DNA of 64,000 nucleotides from NCBI GenBank assembly GCA_958009055.1, contig OY253654.1:868001-932000 (forward strand), given 5' to 3'. The stretch is from Choricystis sp. odSpoLacu1. Its lineage: Eukaryota > Chlorophyta > Trebouxiophyceae. The notes beneath the pieces are model-generated. The model was not told where the DNA came from and did no database searches. It saw nothing but the letters and a program-made list of their open reading frames with translations. Every line of letters begins with the position of its first letter. Position 1 is the stretch's first letter. The translations under genes and the position numbers were made by a program. This document shows positions 52,352 through 62,337 of this stretch, one piece after another.

Positions 52352-53828
52352 ATGCGGCTGCGCGCGACGCGCTGCCCGGCGCGCACCGCGCCGCCCACTC
52401 GCCGCACCCACCCACCACACGCGCTCCCACCCTCCACCACCCCGGCCACCGACGCCGCCTCCCTGGCCCAGTGTGCGGCAGTCGAGGAGGTCGGGTTTGG
52501 CACGTCGACGACGCACACCCTGCGCGGCAGGGTGGGTGGTGACAGCACTCCTCCTCCCCCCGTCGACACCGACGCCGGCACCCCCCCCTGCGCCCGCCTC
52601 CTGGCCGCCGCCTTCCTGCCGCGCGGCCACCCCGAGTCCGTCACCCCCGACTATGTGCCGTACCAGCTGGCCGCCCTGCCCGTGCACGTGGCGGGGTGGC
52701 TGTCGTCATCGCTGGCGACCACCGCCCTCCTGGCCGCCGTCACCGCCTCCTCCTCCTCCCCCTCCCCCACCACCCTGGCTGCCGGCGCTGCCGCCGCCAC
52801 CGCCGTCACGGCGGGCCCCTCTGCCGCCGTCCAGTGGATCTCCAAGGACGGCATCGGGGCGGCAGGGCGGCTGGTTGTAGGGTCATCCCTCGGCGCGCTC
52901 ATCGATGACGACCCCCGCCGCTGGCGCATGGTGGTTGAAGCCCTGACCACCGCCTGCCTGGCCCTGGAGATCGGCACCGCCGCCGCGCCACGCGCGTTCC
53001 TGGTGCTGGCGGGGGCGGCGGCCCTCCTCCGCGCCGCGGCCCGCGGCGTCGCCCGCCCTGCCGGCCGCGTCATCCAAACCCACTTCTGTGGCCCCACCCG
53101 CCACCGCAACGTGGGCGATGTTGCCGCCCGGGAAGAGGTGTGGGAGGTGGCAGGCCAGCTGGTGGGCCTGGCGGCGGCCGTCGGTGTACTGGGCCGCGTG
53201 CGTGGCGTGGCCGACGGTCCCGCCTCCCTGGCCGCCGCCTGGGGCGCCGCCCAGGCCGCCCACATTGCGCTGCGCATGCGCGCGCTGTGCACACTGCGCT
53301 TTCGCACCCTCAACCACAAGCGGGCGGCCGCGGCGGTCGCGTCGTTTGCTGCTGCTCGCGGTGTGCCCTCCATCGAGGCCGCCAACGCGGCCGAGCCCTT
53401 GTTAGCGTCCGCGTCCGCGGTGAGGCCACGCGCTGTCCTTGGTGCCACCGTGGCTGCGTCTGTGCGCGCCTGGGGCGAGGGCGGCGGCGCCGGCGGCCTC
53501 GCCGGCCTTCTAGCCTCTGCCCGCCCTGGCGCCCGCACCGTGCTGGCACGCGGCGACGATGGCGTCGTCCAGGTGCTGGTCACCGTGGGCGCGGGCGCGG
53601 AGGACGGCCTGCGCGCCCTGCTGGCGGCGGCGCTGTTGGAGAGGGAGGTCGGGGCGGAAGGCCCCGCCTCCCCGCCCGCCCTGGCCGCCGCTGCAGCCGC
53701 CGCGGACGCGGACTGGGACGAGTTTGCGGCAGCCCTGGATGGTGCAGGTTGGGAGCGGGACGCCGCGTCGGGGAGGGGGGGGGGGGGGACTGATCACGGG
53801 GGCGGCGCGCGTGCGGCCGGCGGGGTAG
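52352..53828 (+). CDS. RUS (root UVB sensitive, DUF647) family protein
   Basis: About 491 residues from the ATG at 52352; the leader is Arg/Pro-rich and plastid- or mitochondrion-like. The DUF647 core is clear: AAFLPRGHPESVTPDYVPYQ, then WLSSSLATTALLAAV, AVQWISKDGIGAAGRLVVG, DDDPRRWRMVVEALTTACLA and a membrane-like FLVLAGAAALLRAAARG. RUS proteins act in vitamin B6-related signalling and organelle homeostasis; the molecular role is unsettled. The frame breaks in a G14 run (53775-53788). Removing one G gives an end of GLITGAARVRPAG and a TAG at 53826-53828. Read as given, it would run on through the minisatellite, which I consider an artefact. Confidence 0.8.
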
Positions 53829-54151
53829 ACGTGCGTGTGTGTGTGGTTGGTCTCTCTCCCCCCCTCCATTTTTTTTTAATGGCTGCCATGGTGCCAGTGA
53901 CCACAGAAGTGACGCCGGCGTGTCTCCCTGAAAAGAAAGAGCGGCGGCCACTGGAAGAGAGCCACGCGCGCGCGGCACGACACCAACACCAAAACGAAGC
54001 GGGGGTGAGTGTGCGCGAGCGGTGCACCAACGCTTCACTGAAGGCTCGACCCTCTCTGTGGCTCAGAGAGGTGACTCGTGTGACTCACAGTGACGTGTGG
54101 GTGAGAGTCTCTCGTATCTTCGGGCGGGCCTCACACCACTCGCGTCGCTTC
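53829..54151. other. Intergenic 5' to the minisatellite
   Basis: 3' flank of the RUS gene leading into the 28-bp tandem array. It contains a T9 run near 53870 and nothing resembling a known gene or RNA. Confidence 0.4.
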
Positions 54152-54291
54152 GGCGTCTCCTTCGCGTCGCCGCCGCTTCGGCGTCTCCTTCGCGTCGCCG
54201 CCGCTTCGGCGTCTCCTTCGCGTCGCCGCCGCTTCGGCGTCTCCTTCGCGTCGCCGCCGCTTCGGCGTCTCCTTCGCGTCGCCGCCGCTTC
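54152..54291. repeat. 28-bp minisatellite, five perfect copies
   Basis: The unit begins GGCGTCTCCTTCGCGTCGCC and ends GCCGCTTC (28 bp). Copies start at 54152, 54180, 54208, 54236 and 54264 with no mismatch, flanked by partial units. Because 28 is not divisible by three, any frame cycles through all three phases yet stays open on both strands. The array lies 79 bp upstream of the F-box-like gene start. Confidence 0.97.
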
Positions 54292-54369
54292 GGCGCAGCT
54301 TGAACGCCCGCCTTCCGCCCGTCCCCTGCACAGCCGCTTCGGTCTGCCCCCCAATTCGAACCGCCACCC

Positions 54370-55665
54370 ATGACCACGCTGTTTGACCTGCCGGCCGACA
54401 CGGTCGCGGCGGTGGCGGCGCTGCTGGAGCCGACCGACCTATTGAATTTCGCCCAGGCGGCACCGACGTTTCTCTTTGCCTCGTCCCCCTCGTTTCCGGC
54501 TGGGATTGGGATCCAGGCGGCGTCGGAAGCTCTGGCTGGAATCGGCGCGGAGGAGATGTGAGTCGGAATGGGTGGCGGCGGGCGTGCCGACGGGGGCGGG
54601 AAGAGGTTTTGGGGAGCGGAAGCATCGCCACCCGATCGGGCTGGCCGCCGGGGCCGCCCCTTGCCGGATGGCGCGCCCCCACCCCCCCCACCAATCGTGG
54701 AACATAGATCAGAGTGCGCCCAGGGCAAATGTGGGCGCGGCGCAGCGCGCGTCGAGTCGGGGACCGGCGTGGACCACTCCCTTGGTTTTCCCGCCGCAGG
54801 GGGGTTTTGCGCTCACGCTTCCCACCCCACACACCCACACCCACACCCACACCCACACCCACACAGGCCCCCCAACCCCACCACTCACCCCCTCGCCACC
54901 CTCATCTCCGAGACGCACGACGTGGCCGGCGTGGACGCGTCCTGCCTGGCCCCTGGGGGCTTGGTGGTGACCGCGCCCACACACAGCGCGCGCGCGACCA
55001 TCGCGCTCCCCTCGCGCGGCCCCTCCCTCCTCTCCGCCCGCACGACGGCCGCCACCGGCCGCCTGGTGTGGAGGTTCCGTGTGACCGGCTCCACCGCCCT
55101 GGAGCTGGGCGTGGTGGGGGCGGACGAAAAGGAGCGGGTGTTGGCGCACGCCGACGCTCTGCACCGCGGCCGCGCCGCGAGCGCGACTGGTTTCGCCTCC
55201 CGCGCCACCGTCGCCTCCCACCTCCCCGGCTCCTTTGCCCTGACCCGGGGCGCGGTGGTGGAGGTGGTGGCCACCCCCGACGCCGTCACGTTGACCGTGG
55301 CCCATGGGGCGGGGGCGGTGGAGCCGGTGTGGCTGCCGTCGCTGGGGGGCGGTGGGGGCGACGCGTTTGGCGCCGCCCCTGCCGCCGCGCTCGTCCCCTG
55401 GCGCGGCCCGCCCGAGGTCACGGCCTGCTTGCCCCTCCCTCCCGGCCACTGGCGTCTGGCCGCCACCCTGTGGACGGGGGCGGCGCTGGAGATGGTGACG
55501 GGGGACGGGGCGGCGGACGCGGGCGCGCCCGCCTCGCGCGGCGCGTGGGCCGCGCTGCCGCGCCTGCCCGCCACCACGGCGCCTCCCGTCGCCACCACCA
55601 AACGCCGTCGCAGCGACGTGGGCGCTGGCACCGCCAAGCGCGGCCGGGTGGAGGTGCCGGCGTGA
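54370..55665 (+). CDS. F-box-like protein with a SPRY/galectin-like C-terminal part
   Basis: Two exons (54370-54557, 54867-55665) join in phase to 328 residues. The N-terminus fits an F-box (LFDLPADTVAAVAALLEPTD, LLNFAQAAPTF), which binds SKP1 in ubiquitin ligases. The intron has a consensus GTGAGT donor and a (CACACC)n acceptor tract. Exon 2 encodes a beta-rich region (ATIALPSRGPSLLSARTTAA, GRLVWRFRVTGSTALELGVV, HLPGSFALTRGAVVEVVA) like a SPRY domain, and a basic end (TTKRRRSDVGAGTAKRGR) that may be a nuclear signal. An alternative reading in another frame just before the donor (RKLWLESARRRCESEW) resembles the end of an F-box, so exon 1 may be longer with a base-call error. Confidence 0.55.
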
Positions 55666-57365
55666 AAAGAAAAAAAGCACTCAAAACCCATTTTTTGATG
55701 CGGTGAACAAAAGAGTGAGCACCCCCCCCCCCCCCCCCCTCCCCCCACTCGCCCGCGCGCGTGCCCCTTCTTCTGAACACGCCGGCAGCCGGCGGCCGCG
55801 CTCTTGGAGTTCACACCCCACACCTTTTTTCACCCTTTTCTTTAGCCTCCCCCCTCCCCTCCCCCTTGGCGCGCTGTCAGCGCTGTTTTGGCCAGACTTC
55901 TTTGGACGCGCGCCCCCCGGCGCAGTCCTCCCTTTTTTTCATCGCAGTTCCGCATGTTTCGTTTGCGGCCCGTTTGGCGACGCGGGGGGGCTGCCGCTGC
56001 AGGCGCCCCTTTCGTTCGCCTCTCCTTCCCGTCTTGGCTCAACGTCCAGGAGTGTGCTTGTTTTTTGGAGTTTTTTATCTTCCCCAACCTCTTCCCCCCC
56101 TTTTTTTCCACGTCCCGTCCTTAAGGCGACTGGGGCCGGACAACGACACAAACGCCCGCCACAAGACAAACAAACACAAAGCAAACGCGATCCCAACACA
56201 AAAAGAACACCCCCCCACACAACACGACGACAACGCAAAGACCCGCCATTTTTTTTCATTTTTCCATTCCACCCGTCGCGGCAAAAGCCTTCGCCGGCAC
56301 TCTTTGCGTTTGTTTTCGCCACCGAAGTTCCACTCCCACCCCATTCTTTCTGTGTCGAGAGACGGGGAGGGTCCGCCAGTCCCGCCCCCCCACTGGGGAA
56401 AACGCTCCCCCGCCTGTGCGGGGGGTGCGCGCCCCCGGTTTGTCCTGCCCTGTCTTTTTTCTGGGCCCCCAAACACACCTCCCGCCCCGGCGGGGTGTGC
56501 GGCATTTGAAGAAGGCACAAGCACTCTCGAACACAACGCCTCCCTCCCCAAACGTTTTCCCGTGGTTTCGATCATTTTTCCCATCAATTTTCGACCCGCC
56601 CTTCCCCCCAAACCAAACACACCACCTCTCGTCGGTTTCCCCCCTCCACCCCCCCCCTGCCTTTTGCCAAAGTCCATGCTCACCTGTGTGTGCGTGTGCT
56701 CTCGCTCGTGCGCCTCCCCGTGGCCCGCTTCCCTTTTTTTGGATAGACTCTTGACCCACAAAAAAGACATGGGGCACGGACCCTCCCCGCGCGCGAACAC
56801 ATGACACCCAGGCCTCCGCCGCCCCCGCCCCCCCCCCCTTTTTGCCACCCTCCGACCGAGACTCGATTCTCCCCCGTTGATTCCGATGAAGACACCACCA
56901 CCGCCTGCACGCGCTCAGAAACCTGGTTCGCTAGCGCTGTCGGTGAAAAAAACCCTGCTTCCTCTTTGTTGCCACCACCACCGAACCACTCACCCCCTCT
57001 CTGTTTCGCTACGTTGTGACCTCATCCCAACGCTCCCTCCCTCTGTTTTCGTCCACGTTCCTCTCGTGTACCGTCGTCCCATCGATTTTTCTTTTCTTTG
57101 GTTGCTCCCCCCCCCCCCTGCTCCTCTAGCAGCGGCCTGCGTACAAAAATCGCCGATCCCTCCCCTCAGCACGTGCGTGCGTGCGCGCGTGTGTGTGTGT
57201 AACACCCCCTGCCTGAACCTGTGAAGATCCTAACACAGAAGTGGACTGCAGCTCGGTGCGCGACGGAACACCAGACAACGTGGCACACACCTTTTTTCGT
57301 TGTTTTGCGCACTTGCAATCGCGTCCCCAAACACACACTCCCTCTCCCCCCTCCCTCCCCCAACA
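55666..57365. other. 1.7-kb gene-free region
   Basis: The longest stretch here without a convincing gene. GC is lower than in genes; T runs, C runs and A-rich patches alternate. Open frames exist on both strands (for example 55703-56509 plus, 56848-56075 minus) but their translations are low-complexity and match nothing I know. A GC hairpin pair lies near 56407-56437. It could hold long UTRs, a non-coding RNA or a decayed gene. Confidence 0.45.
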
Positions 57366-58344
57366 ATGGCCCTGCCCCTGGCCGCCATCCTGGCCCTGGC
57401 CGCCCTGGTCCTGTCGGTGGTGGTGGCCGCCGCGTCCGCCTTTCTCAAGCACGCGCGCTCCCCCTTCCTGGACGGCGCGTCGTTCAAGCCGATGACGCTG
57501 GTGGAGAGGGTGGAGCTGACGCACAACACGCGGCTGTTTCGGTGAGAGAGTGGTGTGTGGGGGAGGTGTGGGGGAGGTGTGTGTGGGGGGGTGAGAGGGA
57601 AAGCACAGGGGCGCGTGCGAACTGCGATTGGGCGTGTGTGAGGAGGGACGGCGCGCCGACCCTCCCCACACCCACACCACCAGCTTTGCCCTGGACCACC
57701 CGTCCCAGAGGCTGGGCCTGCCCACCGGCCAGCACATCACGCTCAAGCTGCGCCCCGTGGGGGGGACGGATGCTGACGAGGACGTGATGAAGCCCTACAC
57801 CCCGATCACCGATGATCGCACGCGCGGCCACGTGTCCTTTGTCGTCAAAGTGTACCCCGAGGGCCGGGTGTCGAGGGCGCTGGACGCGGTGCCTGCGGGG
57901 GGGCGCGTCCTGGCCAAGGGGCCGAGGGGCAGGTTCACGTACGCGCGCGGCGTTGCGACCCACGTCGGCCTCATCGCGGGCGGCACCGGCATCACCCCCT
58001 GCTACCAGGTCGCGGCCGCCGCCCTGGCCGACCCGGCCGACACCACCGCCTTCTCCCTCGTGTTCGCCAACGTGGCGGAGGAGGACATCCTGATCAAGAA
58101 AGAGATCGACGGTCTCGTGCTCGCCCACCCGACCCGCTTCGCGGTGCACTACGTTTTGAACACGCCCCCCCCCGGCTGGACGGGGTCGGTAGGGTTTGTG
58201 ACGCCTGACATTCTTAAGAAACACATGCCGGCGCCGGGGCCGGGGGTGCTGGTGGCGCGGTGTGGGCCGCCCCCCATGAACAAAGCTGTTGCTGCTGCGC
58301 TCGAGGGGTTGGGGTATGAGAAGGCGATGACGTTTGAGTTTTAG
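57366..58344 (+). CDS. CYB5R: NADH-cytochrome b5 reductase
   Basis: Two exons (57366-57541, 57684-58344) join in phase to 278 residues. The flavoenzyme passes electrons from NADH to cytochrome b5 for lipid desaturation and related reactions. An N-terminal membrane anchor (LAAILALAALVLSVVVAAAS) is followed by the FAD domain: MKPYTPITDD (family RPYTP), VKVYPEGRVSRAL, and GPRGRFTYARG. The NADH domain has GLIAGGTGITPCYQVA, SLVFANVAEEDILIKKEIDG and VARCGPPPMNKAV. The FAD-contacting Arg of RxYTP is Lys-Pro here, a mild change. It ends with Phe at the family's usual C-terminus. Confidence 0.93.
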
Positions 58345-58575
58345 AGGAAAGTGGGATGGTGGTGAGTGGGAGAGAGAGTGTGTGTGATGTGAAACGTGAC
58401 CCACGATTCTTTCGTTCTTGTTTCCAGTCGGGGGAAGCGAGCGAGGACGAAAGCAAGCAGAAAAGCCGTTTTTTTTTTTTTTTTCACGCACACCTCGCGA
58501 AGCGAATCTTGACCGCTTCCAAAGCCTCTCGCAACCCTTCCTCCCCGCCCACACACCGCGCCTTTCGCCCGCAAC

Positions 58576-59394
58576 ATGGACGCCAAGCTGCCAGGCCCGT
58601 GCGGCGCGCGCGTGTCTCGAAAGGTGGGCGAGGGAGAGCTGGCGGAAGTCGGCGCGACGCTGAAAATCTGATGCCGCCTTTCTTTCCTCTCTCTCACCAA
58701 CCACCCCTCTCTCTCCCACACACAGACCGCCGCCCTCGCCCTGACAACTCTCCTCGCCCTCACCGCCGCCCTGTCCCTGGCCTCCCTGGCCGTCGGCGCG
58801 TCGGGCGGGTTCACGACTTATCGCGGCCGCCGCATCACGGTTAGCAACCCCTTCCTTGCTTCCCTCCTGGGCGGCACCTCCGGCGACGACGTCACCCTGG
58901 GTGGCGACGCCCCCGCCACCCGCGTCGGCTACGCCCGCGTCACGCAGGACGCGCCCCCCGATGGATCGGCTGCCGCGTCTGCTGCGTCGACGCGCGCGCT
59001 GGGGTCCACCCCTGCTGGGGTGGGCGGTTGGACTGCCTTCGTGTTGGCTGTCTCCACAGTCGCAGCAGCCGCCCTGGCCGCGATGACTCTGACCTCGCCC
59101 AACTCTGGCGGCCGCCCGGCCGTCATCGCGGGGTGTGTGACGGCCCCCATCCTGCTCGCGTCCACCATTGCGTTTCACGCGGTCAACGTCAAAACCCTGG
59201 CCGGCGGCCTGCGCCCCGTGGATGCGGCGGGGCTGGCCACCGTGTCCGCGACGCAGGCCCCGGGGCCCGCGTTTGGGCTGGCGGTGGCGGCGGCGGGGGT
59301 GTGGTGGTTGGCCGCGATCGTGGGGGGGGGGCTGCCGCGCGGCGTGCCGGCGGTGGAGAAGGCGGGCGACGGGGAGGTGGCGGCTGGCGTTTGA
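58576..59394 (+). CDS. Second four-helix membrane protein of unknown function
   Basis: Two exons (58576-58623, 58726-59394) join in phase to 238 residues. Exon 1 encodes a short polar head (MDAKLPGPCGARVSRK). Four membrane helices follow: LTTLLALTAALSLASLAVGA, FVLAVSTVAAAALAAMTLTS, VIAGCVTAPILLASTIAFHA and FGLAVAAAGVWWLAAIVGGG. The loop between helices 1 and 2 is polar (YRGRRITVSNPF, TRVGYARVTQDA). The intron sits just before helix 1, as in the 40003-41111 gene. No family motif recognised. Confidence 0.65.
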
Positions 59395-59523
59395 TTTTTT
59401 GTTTTTATGTGATCGACAGAACCGCGCGCTCAGGAGTTCAGTGAAGGTGCGGTTTAGTGAGGGAGCGGGCGGCGGTGCTTGTGTGAGCGAGCGTTAGTAC
59501 GACCCCCACCTTTTCCTTTTTTG

Positions 59524-60563
59524 ATGAATTCGTTTGGCGCGCTCGGCCCGCATTGCGACCCAGCCGCCCCTCTCCGCGCCGCACCGTTCGCGCTGCGACC
59601 TGGCATCACTGATGCCGATGTGACCCTGCTGCCCGGCGGCTTTGGCTTTGCTGCTGCCCTCGTCGGAGGCGCGCTGGTTTTAAGTCACGGCGGCGCGGGG
59701 CCGCCCACAGACAGCGCCCCCCCCGCAGACGCTCCCTTGACCACAGGAGCTGCTGGCGTGGACTCCATCGTCGTCGTGGACGCCCTGGGGCGCGTGTTTG
59801 GGGCAGGGTGGAACTCTGACGGCCAAGCAACCGGCGCGCCGTCACCCACTCTCTTTGCCCCCTGGATGCGCATCCCGCTGCCCGTGGCCATCTGCTCGGT
59901 GGCTGTGGGCGAGCGTCACGCCCTGGCCCTAGACGCGGGCGGCACCGTGTGAGCGTGGGGTGGGGCGACCGCCGCCCGTCGCGCTACTGGGCCCAGCCTC
60001 CACCAGCCACCTCTCCTCCCCCGCCGTCACCGCCATCGTGGCGGGTGGCCGCCACAGCCTGGCCGCCACCCACGCACCCCACGCCGTGCTGGCGTGGGGC
60101 GACAACCTGCGGGGGCAGTGCGGCGCTGCAGCGTGTGGCGAGGTGGCGACGCCCACCCCCGTTTCCACGCTCGCGGGGGTCGAGATCGTCGCCCTGGCTG
60201 CGGGCGCGGCTCACTCTGTGGCCGTCACCGCGGCTGGTCAAGCGCTGGCGTGGGGCGCGGGCGTCGCCCTGGGCAGGGAGGGGGCGACAGACGACGCCTG
60301 TCGCGATGACTGCACCCCCTCCGCCGTCGACGGCGGCGGCCTGGCCGACGTAGACCTGGTGTCTGTCTCAGCCGGCGCCCACCACACGGTCGCCCTCGAC
60401 TCGGCCGGCGGCGTGTGGGTGTGGGGCGCGGTTGGCGGCGGGCGCGACGCGTCCGGCGCCCCCCCCCCGCAGGATCGCGCACGGTGCGGCGGCCGCGGTG
60501 GCGGGGTGGTGGCACGGGGTGGTGCTGGTGAAAGGCAAAGGAGAGGGAACAGGGGATCAGTAG
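59524..60563 (+). CDS. RCC1-repeat protein
   Basis: Exon 1 (59524-59948) and exon 2 (60007-60563), with a 58-nt intron (GTGAGC...CCAG) that removes an apparent in-frame TGA. RCC1 repeats build a seven-bladed propeller used by GTPase exchange factors and many other proteins. Repeats visible are VDALGRVFGAGWNSDGQATG, VGERHALALDAGG, GGRHSLAATHAPHAVLAWGD (then NLRGQCG), AAGAAHSVAVTAAGQALAWG and VSAGAHHTVALDSAGGVWVW. One surplus base in C10 (60459-60468) must be dropped to reach the end IAHGAAAAVAGWWHGVVLVK and the TAG. Repaired length is about 326 residues, shorter than a full seven-blade RCC1. Not RCC1 proper. Confidence 0.78.
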
Positions 60564-60785
60564 TTGATGAAAAAGAAAAAGAATGAATCGTTTCGGAATG
60601 TTGTTTGCACGTTTGTTTTTCTCTCCCGCCGTTTTTGGTCGTTGAAAAGCGGGTGGCGTCAAGAAAAAAAAGGGGGGGCACCGCTTCTGTGCTTGATCGT
60701 TCGAGTGCGTGTCTAAAGAAGGAGGAATAGAGTGTGTGAAGAAAAATCAGATGTGAAAGAACCCCAAACCAGACCCCCCCCCCCA

Positions 60786-61996
60786 TCACCCTTTCACCGC
60801 CCCCGGGTCGCGCGTAGGCAGGCCCGCATACCCCGCCGTCGCGGGCGCCATCTTGGCCTTGTTGTAGGCCAGAAACCCCGCCAGGGAGAGGGCATACCCG
60901 ATGCCCTGGACGGGGGTGACGATGTCCCCCAGCACCAGCACCCCCCACCACACGACGCCCGCGTTCTTGACGGTGCCCAGCACTTTGAGGGTGAGGGAGG
61001 AGGAGCGCGAGATGACGCCGTAGGCGAGGGCGTTGACGGCGAACCCGGTGGCGGCCGCGATGGAGAAGGCGGCGGGGCGGGCGGTGACCAAGGCCCACGC
61101 GCCCTCCGCCCGCATCCGCGGCAACTCGAACGCCGCCGACCCCAGCAGCAGCCAGGCGGTGCAGGCGGGGGCCAGGTACATGAGGCCTTCCACGGGGTGG
61201 AAGTTGGCGCCGGCGAGGAGGGACTGGGTGAGGACGAGCCTCCCCGCTTCGAAACACTCGCTCGCAAACATGCAGGCCAGGCCGACCAGGGACAGGTTGA
61301 CCTCGCCGTAGGACGCGACCGCGGTGCCGGCCGCGATGGCGGCGACGGACGCGATCAGAGGGGGGGTGGGCGACTCCAGGCGCGCGGCAAACAGGGCAGC
61401 CATCGTGACGACGGGCGTCAACGCTTTCAGCATTTGAATGAAGGACACGGTCAGGTACAGGTACACCACGTTGCCAAAGTGCAGGGTGGCCGCCATCAGC
61501 AGGCCGACGGGGAGCACGCGGGTGGCGTAGGCGCGCGGCGTGATGACGCCGCGGCGCGCGTCGACGACGTTGATCACGCGGCAACAGATGAAGGACGCGA
61601 CCGCCGAAAACGACATGCCCAGCGCCGACAGGGCCATGGGGTAGTGGAAGCCACCCGCCAGCAGGTCCTTGTTGAGCAGGATGAGGGCGGAGGAGGCCAG
61701 CATCCAGGCGACGCAGACGGCGGCGGTGAGGAGCTGTGTGGGTTGGGAGGGAGCGGGAAGGGGGGCCTGTCGGTGTGATGGTCGCTGTGCCCCGCGCGTC
61801 CTCTGCACCCACTGCGTTTTTTCAACCCGCTGGCACACGCCAGTCACCCAGCCCTGTGTGCGCGTGCGCGCTGCACGCCCGCCGAGGCTGTGAAACGCGT
61901 TGCCCACCCCCTCCCTCCCGACCATTGCACCATCTCTTTGGCCTCGCCCCCGCGCGCCGGCCCGCGCCTAGGCGACCGGGGGGACCGAGCCCCCAT
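60786..61996 (-). CDS. TPT/nucleotide-sugar transporter family protein
   Basis: Exon 2 (61733-60786) is certain; exon 1 (61996-61931, MGARSPRSPRRGPARGGEAK) is inferred from phase and a GTGCAA donor. About 337 residues with ten membrane helices. Family features are AWMLASSALILLNKDLL, LGMSFSAVASFICC, SFIQMLKALTPVVTMAALF, YGEVNLSLVGLACMFASE and SSSLTLKVLGTVKNAGVVW (the K/T-rich substrate helix). These DMT-type antiporters move nucleotide sugars or phosphorylated sugars across Golgi or plastid membranes. No plastid transit peptide is clear, which favours Golgi/ER, but that is inference. Confidence 0.85.
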
Positions 61997-62238
61997 GGAC
62001 ACGCCGGTGTGCTGCTGCTTGCGCCGGGCGGGGGAGGAGGAGAGCGCGCGGCGCTCCAGGGTGGATGGTTTGAAGAGGGGGCGAGAGCGAAAAAAAAGGC
62101 AAAGTGAGAGTCGACGGACGGGAGAGAAACGGAGCCACTTTGGCGGTCGAGTGTCTGTGTGTGTGTGTGTTCCCGCGTCAACAGGCTGCACACACACACA
62201 CACACAACGCACGCGCAGTCTCCCTGCGTCCCCTGCGG

Positions 62239-62334
<96 letters not shown>
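61997..62334. repeat. Divergent region with long (CA)n microsatellite
   Basis: Shared upstream sequence of the TPT/NST gene and HCF101. It holds (CA)n at about 62190-62207, (CA)13 at 62239-62264 and about (CA)33 at 62267-62332, ending two bases before the HCF101 ATG (AAAATG). The tract would be in the HCF101 leader if transcription starts upstream of it. Confidence 0.85.

Positions 62335-62337
<3 letters not shown>

Noticed and set aside
53829..54373. RUS reading frame extended through the minisatellite to 54373
   Set aside because: The extension exists only because of one surplus G in a G14 run; with it removed the protein ends normally at 53828. The extension has no RUS-like sequence.
56075..56848. 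257-codon minus-strand frame as a gene
   Set aside because: Translation is Lys/Gly/Arg-rich with no domain, no splice support and the composition of the surrounding non-coding DNA.
59949..59958. In-frame TGA in the RCC1 gene taken as a nonsense codon or TGA-for-Trp
   Set aside because: A 58-nt GTGAGC...CCAG intron (59949-60006) removes it and restores phase.
62239..62332. CA tract as a coding His/Thr repeat
   Set aside because: It lies upstream of the plausible HCF101 start and would encode only His-Thr or Thr-His runs; no homologue has this.
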